In this document: piece after piece, positions 11,536-25,328 of the stretch
Layout: each line of letters begins with the position of its first letter
Numbering within the stretch: the stretch's first letter is position 1
Assembly (NCBI GenBank): GCA_963691705.1
Contig: OY829542.1
Coordinates: forward strand, 53,299,002 to 53,363,001
Length of the DNA stretch: 64,000 bases
DNA from: Viola odorata
Lineage: Eukaryota; Streptophyta; Magnoliopsida; Malpighiales; Violaceae
Direction of reading: 5' to 3'
Translations under genes and position numbers: made by a program
Notes under the pieces: model-generated
Seen by the model: the letters and a program-made list of their open reading frames with translations, nothing else
The model's database searches: none
What the model was told of the DNA's origin: nothing

Positions 11536-13755
11536 CTACACGTCCTCTGGCGCGATCCAATGTCTCCCATTGACGAAACTTTGGCGAAGAAACATGTGGG
11601 CTAAATCAAAATCTAAATCCCTGGCCCATGAAACACCGCGAACTGCTTCAGCTCCAGGCCCATAGCATTTGTACACTCCAAAGAATGCAGTCCTGAACCA
11701 AAAATGAAATGCGAAAGAAGTTTTTGATTTTTTTTTTATTTTCGTTCGGGTAGTCTGTCTTTCTCCGAATAGAATGACTTAAGTTAAAAGAAGAAAAAGT
11801 GAAAAGGTGTTTACTTGTTTTTGTTGTTGATATGGTCCCAATCATCCCATCCACCATGTGCAACCACGTTGTCAAAGTATGTATAGGAGTATACAATCCT
11901 CGAGTACTGGCCCATCGCCCGGCCCACGTATAACGGGCCGTTTCCTGTGATCCGGCAGTTAACGAAAGCAAAGCCCGTTTTGTCATCGGGGCACCGTCTA
12001 TCCTGGGCCGCAATGGATCCAAATCTTCTGGCAATTGAATGAAGCTCACAGTCCTACAAGCCCACCAAAATCCAAACCATCAAAAATCAACAACTACTTG
12101 TATTTTTTTTTTATTGTTCATGTTTTATTTTTAAGTTAGTTAGGTTTCGGATAAAGTTGGGTACCGCTAAAATTGGTCCGGAGAAAAGTTTTACATGCAT
12201 TTTGGCTCTATATGTAAGCAGAGCAGAATTGCAGCAGAGTGCAGAGAATTGCAGACTTTATAGTACTGATGGATGCAAATGCAACCATGTCCTGCCAATC
12301 AATATTAATATTAATATGACCCACAATGTCACGAGCACCCCTCTAAAATAAAAATATATTACTCTTGTTTCACATGCATAACAAGGATATTCTTTTTTAT
12401 TCATCTACAAGATTCTTTTATTATCATTATTATTACTTAATTTATTTTTTTATAAAATGTTAATTAAAACTACTTGGAAAAACAATCTAACTCTAAACTT
12501 AATATTAACACTAGAGATTAATAATTAATCACCTTGTACATGGAGCGACCATTACCAAAAATGAAGTCTATGGAGCCTTCAATATAACACTCTTTGAAAT
12601 AATGCCTCCCTGCATCATCGCATAGTGTATCTTGTGCTCCATAGAATCCACACCCTGCGAAGTAGGCCTTGTCCCCAGATATCCTAAACGCCACCGCTTG
12701 CCACCCCTGCATCCCCGGCATCGGCGCCGGCGCAGTATTCTGCACAACAGAATCAATAATATTAACTAACTTATATAATTTATAATTACATTTCCTTCTT
12801 CTTTCATTCTTTCAAATTCTTTTTTCCTACATATATATACTTTATTGTCCGCTCATTTTTGTTAATTTATTAGAAGTATCACTGAACTTGTATATAGTAT
12901 ACGGACCTTGAAGCTGATGTTTCTAGCAGAGAAATAATTTGCAAGAACGGTGACGGAAGCTGTCCTGTATGTCCGAAGTTGTTGTCCGTTAGGTCCACGA
13001 TCACTTGCTCTGTCATGCCATTCTATAACCGTTACATCTCTTCCTCCGCCTTGAAACGTTATGTATGGCTTCGTCGCAGGCACCACCACCTTCTCTCTGT
13101 ACATCAATCACCAATCCGACGTTAATAATTAGGTCACTAACACTTACTAATGTCGTAAAAAAATGAAATAATAAGCTCGTAGTTTAGCAGTCCTGAGTTA
13201 TGACTTAAGTTCGAGTATCTTACGGTATCGATACAATTACTATACCAAAAATATGAATCATTTACAAACTATACAATTATTTTTGTCCCCTGTATACTTA
13301 TGATGACTAGAAAATATTTTTTTTCTTAATATTGTTTATTAACTTTTCTAATACTCCACATCAAATTAATAAATTAATTACAGAGAAATATCAAGTAGTA
13401 GTATTAATTACATGTAACATCCAGGGCTAATTAGGATCAAGACATTCTCCGTGTTGTTCTCCGGCACGGCATCAACGGCGGCTTGAACGCTCAGGAAGTT
13501 GGCTGACCCTCCGGCCATATCAACGGTGATCACGCGGCGGCCGACGGGTCCTACCCAGTACTTGTGGTGGTGCTTGGTGGAGTTGGTGCAAGCGCTGGTG
13601 TTGAGTGCTGAAGCGTCGATCATCTTGTTCCTGTAAGGAGAAGAACATGCAACAAATGAGGAGGGGGCATTAAGAAAAAATAAAGAAAATAGAAAGAAAC
13701 AAGAACAATAGTACAAGAAGGAGGAGGAGGAGAAATTATAATCGAAAGAAGCCAT
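11536..13755 (-). CDS. PME53: Pectinesterase (pectin methylesterase), PME53-like
   Basis: Five exons on the minus strand: 13755-13412, 13096-12907, 12739-12533, 12053-11815 and 11692-11536 (1137 nt, 378 residues plus stop), all GT-AG. The enzyme removes methyl esters from cell-wall homogalacturonan. It starts with a signal-peptide-like hydrophobic segment (about residues 12-37) and has no long inhibitor pro-domain. Family motifs are all visible: GCYIE (112-116), QAVAFR (192-197), GAQDTL (212-217) with the catalytic-pocket Gln and first Asp, DFIFG (236-240) with the second Asp, and YVGRAM with the active-site Arg (about 292). The usual Trp of the GRxW motif is Met, as in the Arabidopsis At5g19730 (PME53) subclass, which the whole protein resembles closely. 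Orthology is from memory of that protein; enzyme class is firm. Confidence 0.93.
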
Positions 13756-13915
13756 TAAATTAAAATGTAATTAGCAATATTAAATAAAATTGATGATCAA
13801 AGAATATATAATATTTAAGGAATTAAAGAATTGTTGTGGGTTTTAGCAGAATTTTTCTTGTGCTTGAAAGGAGAAGGATGATAAATAATGTAAGTACTTG
13901 ACTGACAGAGGCAAG

Positions 13916-13924
13916 TATATATAA
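13916..13924 (-). promoter_or_regulatory. TATA box of the pectinesterase gene
   Basis: On the minus strand this reads ttatatata, about 160 bp upstream of the start codon at 13755. Spacing suits a plant TATA box with a 5' leader of roughly 130 nt. Confidence 0.5.
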
Positions 13925-16850
13925 GGGCAACACTGTTATAATCTGGTTCTTCTTCTGTGAGATGAATAATTTAAAACTAAATAAGTAAATCTAACGGTCA
14001 TATTTGTTGTTCCCTCGCTTTTAAGGGACATATATGTGCATAGTTTTGTTTGTTAGGGGCTAGTCTTGATCTAAACAGGTAACAATAGTTCCTAAGCGTG
14101 ATTAAGAAAGAAAAAAGAGTTGATGATACTCGCATCCCTTAATTAACGCTAACAACGTAGATTCATTCCTTGTGTATGGAGAAATTATCGAACGGTATAT
14201 TGATTAACAATTTTTTTATATATAAAAATCGAACTAATATATTTTATTTAAATGATAAAAATGTTGAGGCGTAAATATTTCTTCTGATTGATTTCCCGGA
14301 TAATGTTAAGTAATGATAATCAACATACAATTTTTATTTTTTAAAGCAAGAATATATCTAGTAATGTTTGAAAAAACGGTCATGTTTGCTACGGCGTAAG
14401 GAGGTGAGGTTATAAATATTTATGGTCCAGGCATGGTTTTAATAGTTTTCTGTATTTGCTATTGCAGAGTCTGAGTTGTAGATCGAGTTCTGTAGTTGTA
14501 GTAGCTTTCACCCTGACGGCATGACCCCCACTGTCTATTCTATTTCCAACCTTTCTGCCTTCTGGTCCCATTCGTTTTTACAAGGCAGCTTTCTTCTTTT
14601 TTGAACGTTGGGAATGGTTTAAGGAACTGCAAGGAATGTAAAACTTAAATTCGGATTGATTAGCCAGCAGACTTAATTATCGAGTAGTTTTTAAACAAAA
14701 TTTAAGAATAGAAAAACCATAAATTATAAATCAAAGTCCCACAAACAACCATAAATCAGTAGTTTTTAAACTAATTTTATATTTTTTCCCTTCCATTAAA
14801 AACAAACCCCTAAAATTAGTTTAAATAATGGTATTTCATAGGACCAAATTGAAGAATAGAAAAACTTCAAGCACTAAATAGTGACAAATCAATTTAGGGG
14901 GCAAGAAAGTATCCCACACAACGGAGTCTGGAGTTAAGGTTTCATGAATGACATACCGAGGCACAAAAGGCTTGTAAATGCTATAACAGACCCTCTTATA
15001 TTGTACGTATGGAAACACAATGACCTAATTTATTTCATTTACCTGGTTTCGCCAATTTAAAAAAATTGGTCCACCAATCTTTTTTGCCTGACCAAATATT
15101 CACATGGTTGAAAGGACATGACATAAGGAGGAGTCCTACCTTTATTTCCTCAGTTTGAAAAATGTTTTATTACGAATCTATTGTAAAGACTACGATCTAC
15201 TATTTTTACTTATGCATTATGCTCCCTACATACAAATAGTGACATGGTTAAAAGGACAACATACAAATAAAGAGGAGTAATTTTTTAAATTAGGGTAATG
15301 TATTAGTAGTTCTCTAGAAAAATTATAATATAATATTACCTTATGGATTATACTGTCTACATACTCGGTATTCCATCTCTTTCAATCAAACAATTACATT
15401 ATTTCAAAATATCTCTTATCTTTAGCCATTGGCAATTATTTATTCTTCCACTATGATGAGACCTTGTCAAATAATACACTTTGTTATACTAATTTGGCCA
15501 GAAGTTATATCACATAATGACCCTGTTCTTCATCCGTACTTCTAAATCAAACCCTAAGTTTTGAACAAATAAATAAATAAAAAATCAGACTCTAAATTTA
15601 ACCTCTCACACCATTAATCATAGTTTTGATGTTCCGTCACTCAAATTTAATAACATATTCCCTTCCAATGTTCTTTTAACCCCTGCTTTTAAAATGTATA
15701 TTTGTATATTTTCCATAATTTATGATGTCTAACTTGATAAATTTAAAGTATTTAATTTTTTAATTTGGATCAAAATAATTGTACAGAACTTAGTGGTTTG
15801 TATTGTTGTTCTGAACCCAATAAATTCTTCATATGTATGATTATGCTAGGAATGGGACAACTATTATTAAATTAAGAAAGGGTGTACCCACTTATCAATA
15901 ACCGATGCGCCACTAGCACAAAGAAGGCTATATACTTCAAAACAGAATAATTGCATTGATCTTTATAAACAAATGGACACTACAACAAAACCACACTTTT
16001 GTCCTTCATTTTACATAAGTTCACCTGAGTAACGCGAAAACAATTGCCCCTTCTTTCTGAATCAAGGATGGCTTTCAATCATACCCCAAGTGTACAAAAA
16101 CTGGACCACGTTAATTCATTTACGCATATAATTTAGGTCAACTTAATGTTTAAGTCATCCACTACATGTTTAAGTTATGTATGTATGCACTACATGTTGT
16201 CCTTTATATATTTGCTTCCCAGGAAAAATGATGCAACCAGCATTTTCACTAGTCGTTATGCTGCTGCAGGCTAATGACTATAGAGACCTCCAACACCACC
16301 ACACCACTCACGGTAACTGCCTCTCCAGTACCGCACGACTATCGATCACCATCAACCAGGCCCCTAACTAACCGTAACAATTCTAAAACTTAAATCGTAC
16401 GGCGCCGGTGCCGACCCGGTCACAATCGCTGCTCACGTAGGGCGGCCAGAATATATTATGTTATACGGTACAGAGGCAGGTTATACAAAGTTGTACAAAA
16501 TTTAACCAAAATACTATTGAAATACAATGCAGGTTATACTACAAAAATAGAAATAGAAATATCATACAAATTGAAGGGCAAATAAGTAATTTTGTTTAAT
16601 TTAAATTTTTAGACAAAACATTTTCGGAAATAATTTTTCCACTATTTCTTTGCCCAGATTCAAATTGAACTGACGCTCCAATCATTTTAAGGAATGGATG
16701 GCCATTACTAGGCCACGTCAGCGGGTGGATTCCAATTGGTTATATAATCCCCTCTTTTTTCCCCTTTCTGTAAGCAGGTAAAGTAAATGTACCCGAAATG
16801 AATTTAACCTAAAACATATATAACAAGTTGAAATTAATAAATTAATTAAA
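13925..16850. other. Intergenic region, no gene recognised
   Basis: AT-rich sequence with no ORF that looks like protein. It includes the pectinesterase upstream region, possible degraded repeats, and a slightly GC-richer patch at 16390-16450. A CACTACAACAAAAC stretch at 15978 resembles a CACTA transposon end but has no convincing partner. Confidence 0.5.
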
Positions 16851-17057
16851 TCAAGTGGGCGGAGCAAACCTACAAGTTGGACAAGTATTTTTCCTGAGCA
16901 GCCACTGCATAATGCACCGACGATGCAAAATATGGGAGTAGGGCAAACGAATGATGGGTAAGGTCTCGTGATCAGTTGAGAACTCCACGTGGCAGATGGA
17001 GCACAAATCAACTTGGCCAAGAAATCTTGGTCGGGACTTTGAGAAATCTTCATTTAT
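16851..17057 (-). pseudogene. RING-H2 finger gene fragment, third zinc ligand lost
   Basis: In the minus frame from 17057 to the TGA at 16853-16851 (68 codons), the translation shows CSICHVEF, then SHILHRRCIMQWL, then CPTC: the signature of a RING-H2 E3 ubiquitin ligase domain. The third zinc ligand, normally the Cys before the His pair (usually LPCSH), is Tyr here (LPYSH). There is no ATG in this frame after the upstream in-frame TAA at 17060-17058. A longer overlapping frame with an ATG (17053-16718) does not give a RING. It is best read as a broken or partial RING gene; a missing upstream exon cannot be ruled out. Confidence 0.6.
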
Positions 17058-18583
17058 TTATGCTATGTGATTCTTTCGGCCAAAAAGGTCCATAAATTGC
17101 TTTTTTTATTTGATATTCATTTTCTGCAAAGATAACAGATTATAGCTTCAATTAGTGTAATTACTATTCAAAATATACATCCAATCAGTTATATTAACGA
17201 CTAAATAACGGGTATATTTTCTTGTTGCTATAAGTTTTATAATGACAAATTTAAGTTATTTAGTGACGTAAATTATCTGTAATTAATGGACTTTTATCTT
17301 GTAGTGATTGTTGGTATATATTAAAACAAAATATAGAAACAAGCATTTTAACCATAGACATAGAATTTTAATATAAATAAAAAAATTAGTTTGAACCACA
17401 ATAAACTTAACCCACTGAATTAGGATTAATCTTATCATACCAGATTAATCTATTAAAGATAAAGTATTGATCAATAAAATTCTCTTCAAAACATGTTATG
17501 GAAGATGAATGAGTTAAGTAAAAACAATCAATAGATTTATAATTTAGTGATATTTTTTTGCAAAATAACAAATCAATTTCTAAAAATATGAAAAAGTAAA
17601 ATAGTTGAGTACAAGTACACTCAACACAAGGGATCCACTTTGGCTGAGCAATAGCGGCCTAGCGGGGATGAGTAAATTTTTCGAGGGGTTAAATAAAACG
17701 AATTGTTTTTAAAGGCCAAAAAAGATATGATTAAAAAAAACTAAACTTTAAGGACTAAATTGAAATATTACAGACATGACCTCCTCCTTTTGTCTTTAAG
17801 AGGTGTCATCGAGGTGTATTTTTGCTCTTTGCAAACAAGAGATTTATTCACCTTCGTGCATTAATATTTATTGGATCTAAAGATAATTTTTTCTTCAATT
17901 ATGATTGATTATTGTCATGACGGGTTAAATCAACGGACAAAATCAGATGAGACAAAAAAAATATTTGGGGATAGAATAATTATTTTGACAAACCTTAAGA
18001 ATCGGCCGGTCCATTAACCCAACTTTTTTTATTGGAATGATTTCTGAAGTAATTTTGGTTGGAAGGAACACAGATGTCTTAAACAATCTTAACAGGTCAG
18101 GCCCAACTGATCTGTTCTATAAGTACTTTGATGGATCTATCCATTGTAATGAAACTCCTTCAGTTATCCACCTGACATTGTCTTGTTTTATTAGTGCAGT
18201 CTGGCCCAAAATGTTTATTTATTTGATAAATCAATGGCCCTGCTTTATCTGTCAAGATCCAAGACTGGTCTATATCAACAATTAATGAATTTAACAACAA
18301 AAAATACAAAAAAGAAAAAGAAAAAAAATAATTTTTACAACTTAATGAAGTGTAAGTTTTACAGGGAATGAGACTTTCACAAATGGTGAAGTCCAATGGC
18401 AAATAATCTTATAGTACACATCCCCTCTTCCTTAATCCATCTGCAAACTCAACTTCATGACTGTTATCTGCAGAGAATCAAATCTTCCACCAATCTTCCT
18501 CTACCATGTACAGAAGAACCACCTTTCGTCTCATTCGAGTCCGCTGAGTCATATCAATCAATGACAGTTTCAATCAACATTCC
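17058..18583. other. Intergenic, including probable 3' UTR of the IPUT1-like gene
   Basis: AT-rich, with no recognised gene. A TATCTTGTAGTG motif ending at 17306 resembles a CACTA right end. The part nearest 18583 should be the 3' UTR of the minus-strand glycosyltransferase gene. Confidence 0.5.
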
Positions 18584-21500
18584 TCAGTACAACTTGTTAA
18601 ATCCCCACGGCGGCGAAGATTCGCCCAATTTAGGGAAGAAGACTTCTCTTTCAAGTGATACTTGTAGGCTTGTCATTGTCTTCACCGTCGATGACCAAAG
18701 AAATGGCGCGCAACAGAATGCATAACCGAAAATAGCTAGAGCTCTTACAACTCCATCCGGGTACCAAGGGTTTGCCATCACCAAAAGGGCACCGAGTATA
18801 CCTAACCATGGAGCCAACACTGGCAGCATTGGCAGCATGAACACGTTAATCGCTATAGAGGAGAGCGCGAATGTGCCTAGCAAGTATATCGCCCAGCCTG
18901 TCAGTGGATAAATTGTACAAGGAATGATGAAAAATGGAACTGCATAGGCTGCGAGTATTGACCACACTGCTAGAAATTTGAAACCAAGTTGTACTAAGGA
19001 AACGTTTTTCTCCGTTTGGCGGTAGCAGAGCTTGGAGAGATTAGGACGCGCTAAACGCGTGACCGCTATTATTCCAAGGTAAACTATTGATTGAATGATT
19101 ACCATAGGCATCTCTGCTCCATATCTGCAGAAGAAATTAAGTGTTAGCAGTGTAGGCCTGAAAAAACTGCGTGAAGTTTAGAGGTAAGAAAGATGTTAAG
19201 AGTGTTATAGCTTACCCGAGATTCTGACGGCGTACCTCGTGCCATTGAATACCTAATGGCAGGACAGGATATGACCACCAGTACCATGGTTTCAACCAAG
19301 GTGCACCAGGGAAAGTAATCACACTATTAGGCCCACAAGGCACGTTCCAACGGAGTCTAAGATCTGGAGCCAACAAAGAGAACGATTTAGACAAGTTCAT
19401 AAGAAAATGCATCCATAGAAATATAATTCAGCAATAAAAGAGGCTCAAGTTCTCACAGTAATAAGTGGCATCCATTTGGTAGCCCAGTGGAAGTCTATAT
19501 TGACCGTCAAGTTTGGTGCCATTCGCTGGTGGATAAAACATTGGTTTGTCAAGCAAATCCGGGTAGTAGCCACTGATAAAACCCTGGTCTGCACCATCTG
19601 GATTGTCTTGTCCGACTTCCAACTTATGAAGCATGTTCTTAAAGACCTCCGAGGATGGCTACAGTACCAAATTCGTTATGTCAGGCATAAGGAAACACAA
19701 CACTACTCGGTGTACTAAAACAATCACTTATAAAAAGAAACAAGCAACTGCTTTCGGAACTTTTATATACCTGTAACACGAAGAGGCCAGTATGGAAGAT
19801 GCAGGGATTGATGAAGACAGCGCAGAATTGTCCGCATTGGAACAACTCGTCGGACTTTCGAAGGAAAAGATTATCAGCATCGAGCATGACCACCCTGTCA
19901 TATTCCACCAAGCTCCATGCATAGAGTTTGTTCAGTGTCAACTTAAACCTCCTGTCAAAATTATCTTGGTTCTTATATGGATTATTTACATTCTCTACTC
20001 TCACCACCTTTGCACCATCTTCTTCCTCCCTGAAACACAAAAGCCGAATCGGTCATTCCCTTACATGATGACAGAATAATTCAAGTAATTAACACCGCAA
20101 CATAAGCTTAATTGGCTATTAACATTACTGCATTTACAAATAAACCGATGTATAATCCATCGTTTGCTTGTCAAAATTATCTGGCGACGAGGGACAGGAG
20201 GACCAGATTTTCTTCATTAAGGTATCCAAAGGGCCACATGGGGAGAAGATTTGACAAACACGCATAACAATAAATTAGAGAGACAATTGACCATTGCCTA
20301 ATAATCCCACATAGATAAATGCAGCTAATGTACTAAATTAAACGCGACCAAACCAATCTCACATGGCATATGCCTCATTTGAGCAGCTGGTCAACCCATC
20401 CAACTACTAATCAATCCTCCATTTCTTTGGCTGGTAGGTGGTTTGGTTAGAATTAAGCTTGCTTGAAATAGACACCTAAAATAAAGTATGGTCCATCACA
20501 ACTTAAAAAGCATGTTTGTTTAAAGAATTGAACCTTATGTAGCTTCATTCCAAGGAAATTCACAGTTTTAAGTATTCGATACAACCGCGTAACAGTGATA
20601 TTCCTTATAAAGAAACCAAGGTTAGGTCTTGCGGAGTTGCTAGCCACTATAGATAGCTCACAATAATATCAGATGATCAAGATAACAAGATAGCACCAAT
20701 GTCTACTTTCACCTAACCCTTTTTTTGTTTCTTTTCCAGTGCAACTGTAAGTACTACTAACTAAAGTGGATATATCACAATCGTGCCACTTTCTCCAATT
20801 CCAAGAAAAAATTGAAGTCACTTGTGAAAAAAGAGAGAAGAAAGAAAAAGATGTCCAATTTCCACCAACACTTTTGTTTTTTTGTTCTTGTATCAACCCG
20901 ATTAGCAATTAGTAGCTACTTTTCATATCTTTTGTGTCTTGAATTAACAATATAGTAAGTTCTAGTCATGTCCTATTCCTAATGGTGTGGCAAACGAAAA
21001 GAGCAAAAGGAAAGGAAGGTCTCATTTCTGTATCTAATTCTAAACAGGTACCCAACTGAACCGACCCAATCCACTGGTCAAACAACTGTGAGTAGATGAA
21101 ACAATCCACAACTGGAAACTTCCTAGCTACACAGCCTTAAAAGGCCATTTTTCAAGAAAATCAAGCTTCTTTTTCTTTCAAGAATTCAAATTAATTTCTC
21201 TTTTTGATGAAATTGAGTAATTTACAATTTTTTTTTTAGAATTCTATTCGAGTTGGGTTTTTTTAATTGACGGGATGAGATTTGAACTTAGTTCAAGTAC
21301 ATGCTGATACTTTTGTCACCGAACAAGAGTCGGGTTCATTCGAATACAGACCGCGTAGACTGAGTTTACTAGTACTCTGCTTATATAAAAAGACAACACA
21401 ACAGCGCACGTTTTTTCACGTCACTTTTAACGCTTGACCAAAGACTTCCATTACATTAAAATCCTTAAATTAGGCAAAACCATAAAATAAAATGAAAACT

Positions 21501-22175
21501 CAATAAATAAATTCTCTTAAAAATGTCCAAAGACTCCAAACAATAACTGGTAGTAGTAATAAGAAAAAGGATAAACAAAAAAACACTCTTTGGGTAAATA
21601 CAAAAGAATAGGACAAGATGAGATTGCAGAGAAGAAGCCAAACCAATCCAGTTATGTTAATCTTAATTTTTCTATTTTCTTTTAGCTCATTAATGTTAAA
21701 TATTGATTTGTCTGGCTAATTTAATTTAATAAAAAGAAGGAAAGCGAGTTAATTACGTTCAGACCCACCAGGACCAAGACTAGAGCACTTGCGCTGGCGG
21801 GGGAGGGGCCCACACCAGCGAAGGAATTGAAAAGCGCGAGAGAGGAGAGGAGAGGAGAGGAGAGAAGAGAACGGAAACTTACATGGTCTGAACCCAGCGG
21901 AGAGGGACGTCAACGGAGGCAATGACCACGAGATCAGCGTCCACGTGTAGCCTGGCCAGTGATCTGATCATGACACGGGTCGCCACGTAGAACTCGTAGT
22001 CCCTCGGTGTTCCCATGTACATCATCGTAGCGTACGCGTTCCTGTGCTTCTGCTGCTCCTGCTGCTGTTGTGTCCTGATCTCTCCATACGCCGCCGCTTC
22101 ACCCACCACAAAACCCAAAACCAATACAAAACCCAAAACCCAACTCCAACTCCAACTCCTCACCCCAAAACCCAT
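18584..22175 (-). CDS. IPUT1: Inositol phosphorylceramide glucuronosyltransferase (IPUT1/PGSIP6-like, GT8)
   Basis: Five minus-strand exons: 22175-21883, 20029-19771, 19658-19457, 19363-19216 and 19124-18584 (1443 nt, 480 residues plus stop); all junctions are GT-AG and in phase. The encoded GT8 enzyme adds glucuronic acid to inositol phosphorylceramide in the Golgi, the first sugar step of plant GIPC sphingolipids. Visible features are an N-terminal hydrophobic signal (about 8-29), AYATMMYMGTPRDYEFYV, the metal-binding DxD motif in VVMLDADNLFL (D148, D150), CGPNSVITFPG and WLKPWYWWS. A C-terminal part of about 180 residues has several membrane segments and ends FNKLY. This layout and sequence are distinctive of Arabidopsis At5g18480 (IPUT1/PGSIP6). 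Intron 1 is long (1.85 kb). Near the signal there is a Gln-rich stretch (QQQQEQQ). Family call firm. Confidence 0.94.
21837..21870. repeat. (GAGAG)n purine microsatellite in IPUT1 intron 1
   Basis: Repeated gagag units just after the exon 1 donor on the minus strand (CT-rich in the transcript). Confidence 0.7.
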
Positions 22176-23565
22176 GTTCTCTCAAAACTAAAAACCCTTC
22201 TAATTAATCAAACCCAGAGATTAGAAAAAGAGAAGAAAATCAGCTTAATTAGAGAAACACCCTTCTTTTGAAGGAGGAAATTGAATAATTTCTCAATTAA
22301 TGGGGCAAAAAATAACTCTGTATGTACCTCTGCTTCTTTTATGGTAATGTGTGTTTATATTGATTGGGATGATTTTTCTTTCTCTTCTTATAAGAAAGAA
22401 ACGGGGGAGAAAGGAGGAGGAAGGAGGAGGAAAGGGGACTCGAAAATGAAAAGTTAAGAGCAGGGTTTAGATAATTATTAAAGGATTAGTGAGTGGGGTT
22501 GTCCCCTTTAATGCGGTGAAAAATGGAGGAGAGGGGAAGCGGAAGATCTCAGCCGTTAGTTAAGGACGAGGAGGGCTGTTGTCTGATTTTCATTTTCATC
22601 CCACCAATTGAAATAAATATAAATATAATAATACTGTAGATGACTTGTTCTTCCTAAAAGAAAATTGGGAAATAATGGGTTTTTATTTATTTATTTATTT
22701 GTCTTAATTAACTTAAATATTGACCACTAAACTTAATCATGTAGATTATGCAAGTAATAAACTTCATGATTAAGCTTAGCGGTCAATATTTACTGATGAC
22801 GTGTTGTTGAGACGTTTTGTTTCTCTTTGGTTTGGTCCTCGATGGCAACGGAACCAATGACTTCTAGCCAAAGGATAGGAGACTTGCTCCCAACCATTTT
22901 TAATACTACAAAATTAGACCTGTGGGCCCCTTTCTCGTGCCCTCTGGGACTGGTTTGGAGAAAAAGAATAAAAAACGCAACCCAAACGTAGAAAAACCAT
23001 AACTATTGCCTTGAGGATTGGCATTGGCAAAGTAAAGGTTAGTTGCTTGTCGGAGTTGACTGTTTACTTGGCCGGTATTGTGGGGCTGACTTTGACTGAT
23101 TTGGAGCTCTATCCATCCGTCGGGCAGATTTCAGTTTCGGGTTTATTTATAATTTACCTAATACAAAACCTCATGTTTTTAAAATTTATAATTTCCCATT
23201 TCTTATAATTTCTTAAAAGTTTAATCAATCTAGACTTTTAATTTAAAATTTAATTTTTTTAAAAATTATAAAAAAAATAATCTCACATATCTTACAAGTG
23301 GGATCTACTTGATATGTCATATTATCATATAGAAGCACAAAATAGCTCACATCTTACATGCAGGTTCTACTTGATGTGCGGAGCATACAGGGTTCACTTT
23401 CCACTTCTCATCCGCCTATCATAAGGTCATACACAAATTATGTTGAGTATTAAAATACTATATCGGAAAGAAACCCTCATTAATAATTAAATATAAGGTT
23501 AAAAGAAGATAATCTTTCATAATGCCTAAGGTTTTTTTGGATTAGCCCAGTCTCAATCTATCTAA
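22176..23565. other. IPUT1 5' leader and upstream intergenic region
   Basis: It contains the presumed leader and promoter of the minus-strand gene with purine-rich tracts (22400-22440), a (TTTA)n run near 22681-22702, and AT-rich sequence. No other gene was recognised. Confidence 0.5.
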
Positions 23566-25328
23566 GTGCCTGTTTGGGATTCTGGTTTGGTACCAGGAAG
23601 TTGGTTTACCAAACCAAAAAGTCAAAATAGGTGTTTGGTAACACCTATTTTAAACCAACTTCCGAAGAAGTTGGTTTATAAAACCAAAGAAAACATTGGT
23701 TTGGCCACTTGATGAGAATGCTGCAGTTGGCCAAACCAATGGTTCAAGCAAAACAACTTCCCGTGTTTTGTGATTAATGAATTTTTGGAAACCCAAAAAT
23801 ACCCCTGGGTATTTATTTCATCGCACGGATTTTTTCTTCTACTTCCTCAAGTTTTTTCAAGAATTCTCTCTCTCCTCAAACCCAACCTCTCACCTCAAAA
23901 TCTAATTTCCTCTTGGAAAATCACTCAAATCTTCTCCGAATCCTTTCAAAATTTGACCAAACATTACCTACATCCATTCAAACAAAACCCAACAATTTAT
24001 TTCGAAATCCATCCGTAAAATCACGAACGATTGCAAAACATTTCAATCCCTAATTCTTCTTCTCTTCCCTCACGCAGCCGCTCGCCTCGCACCGTGCCCG
24101 ATCTTCTTCTTCGTCGTGTAGCAGCCTCACGCCGGTTATCTAGGTTTGACAGTGTTCTCTAGGTTGGTTTCCCTGGTTATCCTACCGTTTTCCTCTATTA
24201 AAATCGTATCCCCAATATCATCTCTGTTTCATTTGTGCTGGACAGATTATTCTGTCCAAAAGTCAGTTTTGTGTCTGTTTTCGTTTTGATTTTCTGTGCG
24301 TTTCCTCCATCAGAATGATCTGAACTTTTCTGCTCTTATTCGTCTATCTGAGTAGAGAAAATGTCCTTTTTGAGTAGGCTGCTAACTCAGTGATCTTGGC
24401 ACACTTTTCGGCCTTGGAAGAAAAGTGTGCAGAAATCGCGCGAGAAAAACAGTCTTGTGTTGTGCGTCTGTTTTGAGTGTCTTCCACTTGGAATTTCAAT
24501 TTTCTTTCTTCTACAAAGTTTTAGATCGGAGTCTTCTGAGTCTGTCTACAAATTGTCATGAATTTTGGTCCAAGTTTGATATGTTTTAAAGGCAGAAGCC
24601 GAATGTCTGCTGGGTGTTCTTGATTGTTCATCTTGTATTCATTTGGTTTTCGTGTTTGATTTTGTGGGAACTCAAAAAAAAAATTCCAAAAATCTTGTGT
24701 TTGTGTGGTTGATTCAGATATTTTCTGTGGTAAATGTTTGCTAATTGTTGGAGCTCCCTAAGGTGGCCATGAGAGCCATGTGGGCTTAGTTGTTGTTCAG
24801 ATATTTTCATTTGGTTTCTGCTCAACTGAAGTGGTTTTCTTTCTCATGAAGGAATTAAGAAAGTTCACAATTGCTTGGAGATACTGATCCAACTTTTCCT
24901 TGTGCATGGGTGTTATTTGACTTTTCTCTAATTTTAAGAAGGAAGAGTTACCAATTATTAGAGAGAAAAAGATACCCTGTGTGGAAGTTATCTTATGGAG
25001 TTATCCTAGTTTAGGAAGAGTTTAATCGGATTTTGTTTGAAGCCCTACCAGGAATAAGGTTGGTGTTTAGAGCAAAAGGCAAGTTCCTGGAGGTTCTCAA
25101 AATGATTAATTAAGGATATCATAGTATTCTCTCCTTTATTTGCTGTATATTTGTGGTGTCTGTGGGGATGAAGGTTGTCTTAAAAATCTTACCTCTTAGA
25201 ATTAACAATCTTCAAACACCTTCACCGCTTGTCCCTTCCCTTACACTCCATGGCCCTTGCTCTGCTGTACAGAATCCTATGTCTGGCCTACTGTATTGCT
25301 GATGGCTGGCTTATATTGTTTACATGTA

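Noticed and set aside
15978..17306. Possible CACTA element enclosing the RING fragment (CACTACAACAAAAC at left, TATCTTGTAGTG at right)
   Set aside because: The inverted repeats match only for about eight bases and the three-base flanks (gga and att) do not match.
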